A stretch of 6,749 nucleotides of DNA from Gammaproteobacteria bacterium (GTDB lineage Bacteria > Pseudomonadota > Gammaproteobacteria > GRL18), in assembly GCA_030632625.1 (NCBI GenBank), contig DAOVUK010000182.1, positions 1 to 6,749 of the forward strand. The letters are read 5' to 3'. Under the pieces are notes generated by a model. It was not told the DNA's origin. It did no database searches and saw only the letters and a program-made list of their open reading frames with translations. Position numbers and translations under genes: made by a program. Position 1 is the first letter of the stretch, and each line of letters starts with the position of its first letter. This document shows, piece by piece, positions 1-5,441 of the stretch.

Positions 1-2
1 TT

Positions 3-137
3 CACAAAACTGATGGTGATATAGTTGCTTTGACAGATAACAGTGGTACTGAAAAACTATATCATACATTAGACCATGCCACCGATAAAGTTCAATCTGT
101 GGGTATTAAAACGATTAGAGTAGAAGAGCATTTTTAA
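3..137 (+). CDS. 3' end of an unidentified gene (partial)
   Basis: This is the only frame open from the left edge. It gives 44 codons ending in TAA at 135-137, so only the carboxyl end of the protein is in the window. The visible tail is hydrophilic, begins HKTDGDIVAL and ends IKTIRVEEHF. It has no membrane segment and no motif I recognise, and no function is proposed. The gene runs toward rsuA, which is convergent, and about 150 non-coding bases with two hairpins separate their ends. An open stretch of 44 codons at an edge can occur by chance, so confidence is moderate; sequence to the left would settle it. Confidence 0.42.
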   Translation, partial: HKTDGDIVALTDNSGTEKLYHTLDHATDKVQSVGIKTIRVEEHF

Positions 138-224
138 CCTGTAGCAGTCGGAATCGTCCCTTGCAGAAATTTAGCATCAATTAAAACTCATTTCATAAAA
201 AAACATCTTTGAACTATTTTAAGC

Positions 225-243
225 ATTATTGATAATCAATAAT
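225..243. repeat. 19-bp dyad between convergent gene ends
   Basis: Two perfect 9-bp arms, ATTATTGAT and ATCAATAAT, flank a single A. The stem can extend by GC/GC if T244 is bulged. The dyad lies between the 3' ends of the left-edge gene and rsuA, so a transcript-end structure is the simplest role. No T-run follows directly on either strand, so I do not call it an intrinsic terminator. The core TGATAATCA also resembles the centre of a Fur site, but no gene starts here. Confidence 0.5.
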
Positions 244-251
244 TGCAGTTG

Positions 252-281
252 TTTTGTAAAGCGGTATTCATGCTTACAAAA
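252..281. repeat. hairpin downstream of rsuA
   Basis: The arms are TTTTGTAAAGC (252-262) and GCTTACAAAA (272-281). They pair over ten positions with one bulged A around a 9-base loop. The hairpin begins six bases past the rsuA stop on the minus strand, so it probably sits in the rsuA 3' untranslated end. Its T-rich arm comes first and its A-rich arm last on both strands, the reverse of a normal intrinsic terminator. A role in mRNA 3'-end protection is therefore as likely as termination. Confidence 0.45.
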
Positions 282-287
282 GACAAC

Positions 288-986
288 TTATGTCGAATTC
301 ATAGATGTAATTTCATCTTCCGTTAAATACCGCCATTCACCATCACCCAATTGAGCATCTAAAGTGATCGTGCCTATACTGACACGATGAAGTGCTTCAA
401 CATGGTTACCCACCGCAGCAAACATACGTTTAACCTGGTGATATCGGCCTTCCTGAATGCTTAATAATGCCTTCTGTTTTGATTGTAAAACAAGCTGAGC
501 AGGAAGAGTCGGTTTTTTCTCATTATTGAGTAATAATCCTTTTTTAAAGATTTCAATAATATCTGCATCAATATTTTCTGCTAAATATACCTGATAAGAT
601 TTCTGACAATTTTTTTTAGGTGATGTTATGCGATGTGACCATTGACCATCATCAGTGATAAGTACCAGCCCCGTGGTATTCACATCCAACCGTCCGACAA
701 TGTGCAGGCGGTTTCGTTTATCAATATCAATCAGATTTAATACGGAAGGATGTACTTCATCCTGAGTCGAACAAATATACCCCAAAGGCTTATTCAGCAT
801 CAGATATCGATGACCCAGAGTTGATATCTTCTTATCAAAATAAAATACCGTATCAGTATGTTTAACTTTAAATGCTGTATTTTTTACACATTCATGATTG
901 ACTGATATCTGACCAGATGATATTGCTTTTTTGGCTAAAGAGCGAGTCAGGTTTGTATTTTGACCAATGTATTTATCGAGTCTCAT
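288..986 (-). CDS. rsuA: 16S rRNA pseudouridine(516) synthase RsuA
   Basis: RsuA converts one uridine of 16S rRNA (position 516 in E. coli numbering) to pseudouridine during assembly of the small ribosomal subunit. The 232-residue protein matches the E. coli enzyme in length and layout. An S4 RNA-binding domain starts at MRLDKYI and covers about residues 1-45, and the catalytic domain follows. The catalytic motif GRLDVNTTGL places the nucleophilic aspartate at D101. Other family blocks are YLMLNKPLGYICST (61-74), DDGQWSHRITSP (near 112-123) and EGRYHQVKRMFAAVGNHVEA (near 178-197). The ATG start is the canonical RsuA start although no clear Shine-Dalgarno sequence precedes it. It lies 30 bases downstream of the Cys-rich gene on the same strand, so co-transcription is possible. 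Family members RluB, RluE and RluF are less likely because the whole sequence aligns with RsuA. Confidence 0.95.
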   Translation of the reverse strand: MRLDKYIGQNTNLTRSLAKKAISSGQISVNHECVKNTAFKVKHTDTVFYFDKKISTLGHRYLMLNKPLGYICSTQDEVHPSVLNLIDIDKRNRLHIVGRLDVNTTGLVLITDDGQWSHRITSPKKNCQKSYQVYLAENIDADIIEIFKKGLLLNNEKKPTLPAQLVLQSKQKALLSIQEGRYHQVKRMFAAVGNHVEALHRVSIGTITLDAQLGDGEWRYLTEDEITSMNST

Positions 987-1016
987 GAGAATATTTAATC
1001 AGGTTTCTGTTACTGA

Positions 1017-1883
1017 CTAAACTTTTTTAGCGGCTTTATTAATATTCCAGGATACTGATTTAACTAAACGAGCACTTGCTTTTGGTAAAGGAATACTCTT
1101 TAACTTTTCCAGGTTCCATGTTGTAAAAAATAGCTGCCCTTCTTTAATCAGTTTTTCAACGATGACAAACTGTTCATCCAAATTATCTGCCCATTTACAA
1201 TAACGAGTGAGTGAAGAAATTTCATCCGGATTATCAGCAAGTTTTTTTAGTTCTATTAAAGGTTTTAATATTTTACCGATAAGTTCTTCTCGGATATCCA
1301 ATGCAAATATATTTAAACCCTGTAGTTGCCCAATATTGTCTCGTTGAGATTGATCGCATTCATTTTCGATAAGTTCTGAAAGAGCTGTGTTCTCATCTGT
1401 TTTTGTCGCTAATTCCTTTAATGCTGTCAGTAATTCTGTAGGATAGGTATCACAAAAGCTGGTTAATACATGATAAAGCCAGTTAGCTCCTTGAGAGGCT
1501 TGTTTAAGTTCATTGACCTGATCTCTTATAATGTTTTGCTCAAGTATTTTATTTAATTGAATTTTCTGTTTTCGAATGGTATTTATATTTTGAAGGATCT
1601 TTTTCTGTTTTTCAAAGCTCACATTAAAAAATCTATTCCCACAATTTTCACAGAGATTTGTTTCATTTTCATCTGAAGTATTCACCAAAAAACCACGGGA
1701 GTGATCTTTCAGACAATCACTCACACCACAGCGTGCGCTTTCATCTTTGAATGAATAGCTAGCCGATATATGAGTGAAATTAAATTTTTTAGGTTTAATT
1801 GAAGATTTGTAGCAAGGACGATTAATGATATCATCCCATGATTTAAGATTTATTTCTTCTTCAATGTGGAAAGTAGTGGACAC
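1017..1883 (-). CDS. hypothetical protein with Cys-rich, zinc-ribbon-like head
   Basis: I do not recognise a named family. The 288-residue product is soluble, with no signal peptide or membrane segment. C52 and C57 (CGVSDC) with C78 and C81 (CENCG), and possibly H61, form a pattern that could hold a zinc ion. The order of Cys pair, His, GFLV, ETN, CxxCG and F recalls uncharacterised proteobacterial and phage proteins, but this is from memory. Residues 88-130 are rich in K, Q, E and I and look like a coiled coil; the rest looks helical. The start is GTG with AGAGG ten bases upstream. An in-frame stop lies six codons before it. No methionine occurs anywhere after residue 1, so no internal ATG start exists. 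It precedes rsuA by 30 bases. Existence as a gene is well supported; function is unknown. Confidence 0.82.
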   Translation of the reverse strand: MSTTFHIEEEINLKSWDDIINRPCYKSSIKPKKFNFTHISASYSFKDESARCGVSDCLKDHSRGFLVNTSDENETNLCENCGNRFFNVSFEKQKKILQNINTIRKQKIQLNKILEQNIIRDQVNELKQASQGANWLYHVLTSFCDTYPTELLTALKELATKTDENTALSELIENECDQSQRDNIGQLQGLNIFALDIREELIGKILKPLIELKKLADNPDEISSLTRYCKWADNLDEQFVIVEKLIKEGQLFFTTWNLEKLKSIPLPKASARLVKSVSWNINKAAKKV

Positions 1884-1893
1884 AGTTTTTTTA

Positions 1894-1898
1894 CCTCT
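1894..1898 (-). promoter_or_regulatory. ribosome binding site fixing the GTG start at 1883
   Basis: On the minus strand AGAGG lies ten bases before GTG (1883-1881), separated by an A-rich spacer. It supports the non-ATG start, because the gene contains no ATG codon in frame. Confidence 0.6.
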
Positions 1899-1921
1899 TT
1901 ATGAATGAATTATTTTTTATG

Positions 1922-1952
1922 AATATAACCTGTTAGCATCACCTTTTATCAA
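1922..1952 (-). promoter_or_regulatory. possible sigma-70 promoter for the Cys-rich gene
   Basis: On the minus strand TTGATA (1952-1947) and TTATAT (1928-1923) are separated by 18 bases. They lie about 40 bases before the GTG start of the gene at 1017-1883. Both boxes are close to the -35 and -10 consensus, but the region is AT-rich and such pairs occur by chance. Confidence 0.35.
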
Positions 1953-1956
1953 TTCA

Positions 1957-2238
1957 TTAATGGACAAAAGGATGTAGACTTGACCTTTTTGCTGCCCAGG
2001 TGCCTTGAATTGTTTGATTCCCTTCACTCACTGTAGTCGGATCGATTTCGGATGTTTTAACTTTGAGGATTTTAGTGATGTTATCCACGAGTATCCCCAT
2101 TTTCTGATCGCCCAATTCCATCATGATAATGCCTGTATCAGTGGTGTTCTCCTTAGCGGCAAATCCTAACATCATACGAATGTCACATACAGTCACCACC
2201 TCACCTCGAAGATTGATAACACTTAGGCACTGTTTTTG
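1957..2238 (-). pseudogene. CheW-domain remnant, truncated at both ends
   Basis: CheW-type domains couple chemoreceptors to the CheA kinase. The translation contains the domain core: VINLRGEVVTVCDIRMMLGF, then IIMMELGDQKMGILVDNI, then a stretch ending IQGTWAAK. The conserved N-terminal part is missing: upstream of CLSVINLRG the frame loses similarity and meets a stop at 2239-2241. The C-terminal strand that normally follows TWAAK (a LITLLDxxKLL-type ending) is also missing. It is replaced by the unrelated tail RSSLHPFVH and a stop. Recognisable similarity runs from about 1987 to 2226, roughly half of a CheW protein. GTG codons near 2199 could start an 80-residue peptide, but it would lack both ends of the fold. 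I read it as a remnant of cheW or of a CheV/CheW-like gene. No other chemotaxis gene is adjacent. Confidence 0.8.
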
Positions 2239-2335
2239 TTATAAAGGCCCATTATATTAGCACAGATCTGGGATTAAATTGATTTAAGCGTTTGAATATT
2301 TCAGTTTTTATTATGAAGCTTTCTGGCATTTTAAA

Positions 2336-2362
2336 AGCGATTATAATGGGATGGCAATCGCT
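2336..2362. repeat. inverted repeat, 7-bp arms
   Basis: AGCGATT (2336-2342) and AATCGCT (2356-2362) are perfectly complementary around a 13-base loop. The site lies in the gap between the CheW remnant and queF, without a following T-run. No role can be assigned. Confidence 0.4.
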
Positions 2363-2445
2363 ATAAATTTTAGATTCCATTTGTGTGAGGGTTGTCAAAT
2401 TATATAGCAAAAGCCTGCTCCTGTTCGAACGACAGTATTTTTATT

Positions 2446-2485
2446 ACTCGGTATGAGACTTTAATACTCAGTATGCACTTTATTA
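2446..2485. repeat. imperfect 20-bp tandem repeat upstream of queF
   Basis: Two adjacent units start with ACTCGGTATG (2446) and ACTCAGTATG (2466) and both continue into an ACTTTA block, at 2458 and 2477. The pair lies about 100 bases before the queF start and just before the 2493-2535 hairpin. A protein-binding operator is conceivable; the degeneracy makes chance duplication equally possible. Confidence 0.35.
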
Positions 2486-2492
2486 CCCACCT

Positions 2493-2535
2493 ACAGAAGA
2501 ACCCGATGTTTAGGCACTTATGTGAATTCTTCTGT
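2493..2535 (+). promoter_or_regulatory. perfect 9-bp-arm inverted repeat in the queF leader
   Basis: ACAGAAGAA (2493-2501) pairs perfectly with TTCTTCTGT (2527-2535) around a 25-base loop. The loop itself can form a small CAC/GTG hairpin (2516-2525). The structure ends 45 bases before the queF ATG, so it is either a leader RNA hairpin or a DNA dyad at the promoter. I looked for the preQ1-I riboswitch pattern (short stem, C-rich loop, A-rich tail) because queF genes often carry it, and did not find it. Confidence 0.45.
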
Positions 2536-2569
2536 CTAATAGTGTAAAATTTGCCCATTTTTGACAATC

Positions 2570-2573
2570 AGGA
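2570..2573 (+). promoter_or_regulatory. queF ribosome binding site
   Basis: AGGA lies seven bases before ATG 2581. It favours that start over the in-frame TTG at 2551, whose extra ten residues match nothing in the family. Confidence 0.65.
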
Positions 2574-2580
2574 ACAGACT

Positions 2581-2988
2581 ATGTCCATGCAGCACAGCTC
2601 TACACAACCAAGCAAGGAGCTTGAGACCTTTGATAATCCAACGCCGGAGCGAGATTTTACTATTCGTATTAAAGTGCCTGAATTTACCTGCCTTTGCCCG
2701 AAAACGGGGCAGCCTGATTTTGCCACGATTAATATTGAATACATTGCTGATAAACAGTGTGTGGAATTAAAATCACTTAAAATGTATATGTGGTCATTTA
2801 GAAATGAAGGTGCTTTTCATGAAAAAGTCACTAATGATATTTTATCCGATTTAGTTAAGGCTACTGAGCCGCGTTTTATGCGAATATGTGCAGAGTTTTA
2901 TGTTCGCGGCGGCATTTATACCACCGTTATTGCCGAACATCGTGCACCTGACTGGATTCCGCCGACTCCTGTTCATCTTCCTGAATAA
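2581..2988 (+). CDS. queF: NADPH-dependent 7-cyano-7-deazaguanine reductase QueF (short type)
   Basis: QueF reduces the nitrile of preQ0 to the aminomethyl group of preQ1 using two NADPH, the last step before the modified base is inserted into tRNA on the way to queuosine. From ATG 2581 the protein has 135 residues, the single-domain length typified by B. subtilis QueF, not the double-length E. coli form. The substrate-binding cysteine is C39 in [12 protein letters not shown] and the partner aspartate is D46. The QueF motif ELKSLKMYM is at 62-70, followed by the conserved H80 and E81 in [16 protein letters not shown] near 109-115 is a further family block. A second cysteine, C37, stands two residues before the catalytic one. 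No other queuosine gene is in the window. The sugar kinase follows after 21 bases and is probably on the same transcript. Confidence 0.95.
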   Translation: MSMQHSSTQPSKELETFDNPTPERDFTIRIKVPEFTCLCPKTGQPDFATINIEYIADKQCVELKSLKMYMWSFRNEGAFHEKVTNDILSDLVKATEPRFMRICAEFYVRGGIYTTVIAEHRAPDWIPPTPVHLPE

Positions 2989-3009
2989 GCTGCAGATATA
3001 GATGTTTAT

Positions 3010-4374
3010 ATGTTCAGTTTAGGCATAGATATCGGCACCTCCGGCATTCGTGCAGTGATTATGGACAAAAATCACTGCATATTTGCTCAGGCGCAAAATA
3101 ATCTCCCCCCAGGCCAGCCTTTTTATTCAGACAACCAGCAAATAATCGGTTATTCGCAAAACCCCGAAGACTGGTGGGATACGCTGGAAAAGGTGATCTT
3201 TCAGTTATCTGATACCCTGCAGAAAAAACACCAGCTGCAGCTTGATTGTATTACTCATCTTGCCATTGACGGTACTTCAGGTACTGTATTGCTATGTGAT
3301 CAATCCGGTAAACCTGTTTCTGATGCCCTCATGTATAATGACCAGCGGGCAATTCTTCAGGCGCAGCAGATTAAACTCATTGCCCCTGAGAATACCGCCG
3401 CCATTGGTACAACATCCGGGCTGGCGAAGATACTCTGGCTTTTTGCACAGTATGATCAGCAAAGCAGTATTCATTATGCCCTGAACCAGGCAGACTGGCT
3501 CAGTGGTAAACTGATGGCAAAATATGGCATCAGTGATCAGAATAATGCCTTAAAAATGGGTTATGATGCGTCGGCCCAATGTTGGCCTGACTGGCTGCAG
3601 CAGCTATTACAGCAGTCGAATTTCCCAGTTTCTCTGCTTCCCGTGGTGATGACACCCGGGCAGGTAATAGCACAGGTTTCGCCTGGAATTGCCGCTCAAT
3701 TCGGATTCAGTCAGGCACTCAATATCTGTGCAGGAACCACTGACAGTACCGCAGCAATTATTGCATCAGGGGCAAGTAATATTGGTGATGCCATAACATC
3801 TCTGGGTTCGACTCTGGTGATGAAAATTATTTCAGATCAGGCAATTTTCGATCAAAAATCCGGAGTTTACAGCCAGCCTTATGGTGATTTGTGGCTAGTG
3901 GGAGGTAGTTCAAACTCAGGCGGTGAAGTGCTTAAACAATTCTTTTGTTATAATGAACTGTCTGAATTGACTGAAATACTCAGGATGAAAATCAGCCAGG
4001 ACACTTTTTCAATGCTGAATTTAAACTATTACCCATTATCAAGCCCCGGTGAGCGGTTTCCAATTCAGGATCCCGGTTTGCAGGCAAAACTATTACCCAG
4101 GCCAGAAAAAGACGCTGATTTTTTCCAGGCCCTGCTTGAAGGCATGGCTGATATTGAAACTCTGGCATATCAGAAACTGCTTGATTTAGGTGCACCTTAT
4201 CCCAAACATGTAACTAGCATTGGCGGCGGCGCAGCCAATAATGGCTGGCGTTATATCCGGGAGCAGAAACTGGGCGTTCCTGTTAAAATGGCTGTGCAGC
4301 AGCAAGCTGCAGCCGGAAGCGCCATTTTGGCGCAAGCAACCTGGTGTTACAACCCGCTCTCAAACAAAGAATAA
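3010..4374 (+). CDS. FGGY-family carbohydrate kinase, D-ribulokinase (SePSK/XK-1) type
   Basis: FGGY kinases transfer the ATP gamma-phosphate to a sugar or polyol. This 454-residue protein resembles the cyanobacterial/plant subgroup (Synechococcus SePSK, Arabidopsis XK-1), for which D-ribulose is the reported substrate, more than classical xylulokinases. Visible blocks are the N-terminal phosphate-binding loop GIDIGTSGIRAV with D7, IDGTSGTVLLCD (86-97), QADWLSGKL (160-168), NNALKMGYD (178-186), ICAGTTDSTAA (239-249) carrying the likely catalytic base D245, and SLGST (264-268). LNYYPLSSPGERFP (338-351) and SIGGGAANNGW (403-413) follow. Both halves of the actin-like fold are present and no key residue is missing, so it should be active in the cytoplasm. 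ATG 3010 is required by the first domain, though its Shine-Dalgarno is weak; coupling to queF translation could compensate. It looks less AT-rich than the genes around it. The substrate is inferred from similarity only. Confidence 0.88.
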   Translation: MFSLGIDIGTSGIRAVIMDKNHCIFAQAQNNLPPGQPFYSDNQQIIGYSQNPEDWWDTLEKVIFQLSDTLQKKHQLQLDCITHLAIDGTSGTVLLCDQSGKPVSDALMYNDQRAILQAQQIKLIAPENTAAIGTTSGLAKILWLFAQYDQQSSIHYALNQADWLSGKLMAKYGISDQNNALKMGYDASAQCWPDWLQQLLQQSNFPVSLLPVVMTPGQVIAQVSPGIAAQFGFSQALNICAGTTDSTAAIIASGASNIGDAITSLGSTLVMKIISDQAIFDQKSGVYSQPYGDLWLVGGSSNSGGEVLKQFFCYNELSELTEILRMKISQDTFSMLNLNYYPLSSPGERFPIQDPGLQAKLLPRPEKDADFFQALLEGMADIETLAYQKLLDLGAPYPKHVTSIGGGAANNGWRYIREQKLGVPVKMAVQQQAAAGSAILAQATWCYNPLSNKE

Positions 4375-4379
4375 AACCG

Positions 4380-4565
4380 ATTATCCTAGAATAATCAGTT
4401 GAATCGTAGTGAGAGCGTTCAAGGTGCTGAAGATTCATGGCTTTACAAGTTATTTTGGCTTTATTCGTAGTTACCCTACGGGTGCAGTCAAAATGTTTTG
4501 GAAAGTCATGAAGATTCAGTGCATTGGGCGTTCGTAATAGGTTCAACTGATTTTTCTAGGATAAT
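4380..4565 (+). mobile_element. 186-bp fold-back element (MITE-like)
   Basis: Terminal inverted repeats of 23 bp lie at 4381-4403 and 4542-4564. They match at 22 of 23 positions (T-T mismatch at 4392/4553) and extend one more base pair at 4380/4565. The ends read TTATCCTAGA outward to inward. TA flanks the TCCTAG core on both sides, which would suit a TA-targeting (IS630/Tc1-like) transposase, though the ends are palindromic and a target duplication cannot be proved. The interior carries no credible gene. It folds on itself almost completely, with the apical loop (4471-4475) at the exact midpoint. The element starts six bases after the kinase stop and ends eight bases before the cysZ ribosome binding site. 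It resembles the Correia/NEMIS elements of Neisseria in design, not in sequence. No transposase is in the window, so it would depend on one elsewhere. Confidence 0.8.
4405..4541 (+). ncRNA. candidate long structured hairpin RNA inside the fold-back element
   Basis: Positions 4405-4470 pair antiparallel with 4476-4541 without any gap. By hand count, 57 of 66 positions pair: 44 Watson-Crick and 13 G-U read on the plus strand. Of the nine mismatches six are G-A, two of them a tandem G-A internal loop (4432-4433 against 4513-4514) between the helices CTGAA/TTCAG and TTCATG/CATGAA. None is A-C. Read on the minus strand the 13 wobbles would all become A-C mismatches, so only the plus strand folds well. 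The cap is CGTAG-TTACC-CTACG (4466-4480). Whether it is a separate RNA, a processed part of the kinase-cysZ transcript or a decayed palindrome is not decided by sequence alone. Confidence 0.45.
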
Positions 4566-4572
4566 ATTAAAC

Positions 4573-4580
4573 AAGAAGGA
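4573..4580 (+). promoter_or_regulatory. cysZ ribosome binding site
   Basis: AAGAAGGA is a strong Shine-Dalgarno six bases before ATG 4587. It lies eight bases beyond the end of the fold-back element, so the insertion stopped just short of the translation signal. Confidence 0.8.
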
Positions 4581-4586
4581 CTTTTT

Positions 4587-5345
4587 ATGGCTCAATGCAA
4601 CAATCCTGTTACCGGGATTTCTTACCTCTTTAAAGCACTGCCGCTTTTAACTCAACCCGGCATAAAAAGCTATGTGATAATTCCACTTTTAATTAATATC
4701 TTCTTTTTTTCTATCGGGATTTATTTTGGCTTTGCCTATTTTGGTCAATTCATGGATTGGGCTCTTGATACATCCGGTATGTGGTCCTGGGTTGCCGCCA
4801 TTGTTAATTTTATCAAACCCCTGCTGTATATTATTTTTGGTCTGGCGTTACTGGTTTTAATATTTTATACATTTTCAATATTGGCCAATATCATTGCCGC
4901 ACCGTTTAATGGGCTATTAGCTGAGGCGACGGAAAAACATCTGACAGGGAAACTAATGGATGATGCCAGCGGTTTCAAGCAAATAATGAAAGATTTAATC
5001 CCAACCATTATGATGGAAATTAGAAAGCTGATTTATATGATCCTCTGGTCGATACCATTTTTGATCATACTGTTTGTTGTCCCAATTATAGGCCCGGTTA
5101 TCTGGTTTTTATTTACCGCATGGATGATGTCTCTGCAGTATATGGACTATCCGATGGCGAATCATAAACTCACATTTAAACAACAACGGGCATTACAGGG
5201 TAAAAGCCGCCTGTTCTCAATGGGCTTTGGTGGTGTGACTATGGGCGCATCAATGATACCCCTGGTAAATTTTATTATTATGCCCACAGCCGTTATTGCC
5301 GCAACCATAATCTGGGTTGAACAATATGCTGATTCTGAAATTTAA
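4587..5345 (+). CDS. cysZ: sulfate transporter CysZ (EI24/DUF540 family)
   Basis: CysZ is an inner-membrane protein that brings sulfate into the cell to feed assimilatory sulfate reduction to cysteine. The 252-residue product matches the E. coli protein (253) in length and motif order. After the SQPGI-like LTQPGIKSYVIIPLLIN (21-37) come hydrophobic segments at about 29-53, 67-104, 147-166 and 168-183, and a final hydrophobic stretch at 212-243. Family signatures are IIAAPFNGLLAEATE (102-116), IGPVIWFLFTAWMMSLQYMD (168-187) followed by YPMANHK, and IPLVNFIIMPTAV (224-236). Start and Shine-Dalgarno agree. No cysteine-synthesis gene is beside it, unlike in E. coli where cysK follows. Its promoter is not evident: the fold-back element separates it from the kinase, so it may be read through from there or from a promoter inside the element. 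Confidence 0.92.
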   Translation: MAQCNNPVTGISYLFKALPLLTQPGIKSYVIIPLLINIFFFSIGIYFGFAYFGQFMDWALDTSGMWSWVAAIVNFIKPLLYIIFGLALLVLIFYTFSILANIIAAPFNGLLAEATEKHLTGKLMDDASGFKQIMKDLIPTIMMEIRKLIYMILWSIPFLIILFVVPIIGPVIWFLFTAWMMSLQYMDYPMANHKLTFKQQRALQGKSRLFSMGFGGVTMGASMIPLVNFIIMPTAVIAATIIWVEQYADSEI

Positions 5346-5379
5346 AGGCTCTTCACAAAAATGCGTACTTTTCCAAAGT

Positions 5380-5407
5380 GTAGAGACAAGGCATGCCTTG
5401 TCTCTAC
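5380..5407. repeat. perfect 28-bp palindrome, copy 1
   Basis: The outer arms are GTAGAGAC and GTCTCTAC, the centre is GCATGC and the variable inner triplets are AAG and CTT. All 28 bases are self-complementary. It lies 35 bases after the cysZ stop. No T-run follows, so it is not a standard terminator. Palindromes with these arms are, to my recollection, widespread dispersed repeats in cyanobacteria and some other bacteria. Confidence 0.85.
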
Positions 5408-5441
5408 GGTCACGTAACGACCGCTAGGGTGGTAAGCATAC

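Larger units (their letters stand above)
2242..2580. other. gene-free stretch with small repeats before queF
   Basis: No convincing gene lies between the CheW remnant and queF. The longest open frame is a 42-codon ATG frame on the minus strand (2380-2252), with no ribosome binding site and no recognisable motif. The stretch holds a 7-bp-arm inverted repeat (2336-2362), an imperfect 20-bp tandem duplication (2446-2485) and a perfect 9-bp-arm inverted repeat (2493-2535). The queF promoter must lie here. TAAAAT at 2545-2550 is a possible -10 box but no good -35 accompanies it. Confidence 0.6.

Noticed and set aside
225..243. Fur box around TGATAATCA
   Set aside because: The centre resembles a Fur site, but the site lies between two gene 3' ends with no promoter to control.
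2080..2088. TTATCCACG as a DnaA box/origin signal
   Set aside because: Single near-match inside the CheW coding remnant, with no cluster and no origin-associated genes.
2252..2380. 42-codon ATG frame on the minus strand in the gap before queF
   Set aside because: No Shine-Dalgarno and no recognisable motif, and the length is expected by chance in AT-rich DNA. Homologues of the peptide would be needed.
2430..2444. CTGT...ACAG as a LexA box
   Set aside because: The spacer is seven bases, not the eight of the gammaproteobacterial site, and no SOS-type gene follows.
2223..2518. TTAGGCACT at 2223-2231 and 2510-2518 as a target duplication around an insertion in cheW
   Set aside because: The sequence beyond the second copy does not continue the CheW reading frame, and a repeated 9-mer is expected by chance in a window of this size.
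2561..2566. TTGACA as a promoter -35 box
   Set aside because: It lies within 20 bases of the queF ATG, so its transcript would start inside the gene; no -10 box fits.
2551..2580. TTG start extending queF by ten residues
   Set aside because: The ATG at 2581 has AGGA at the right distance, and the extra residues match nothing in QueF proteins.
4283..4546. 87-codon open frame on the minus strand across the kinase end and the fold-back element
   Set aside because: It overlaps the conserved kinase C-terminus and runs through an inverted-repeat element; it has no ribosome binding site and no family motif. A by-product of the palindrome is more likely.
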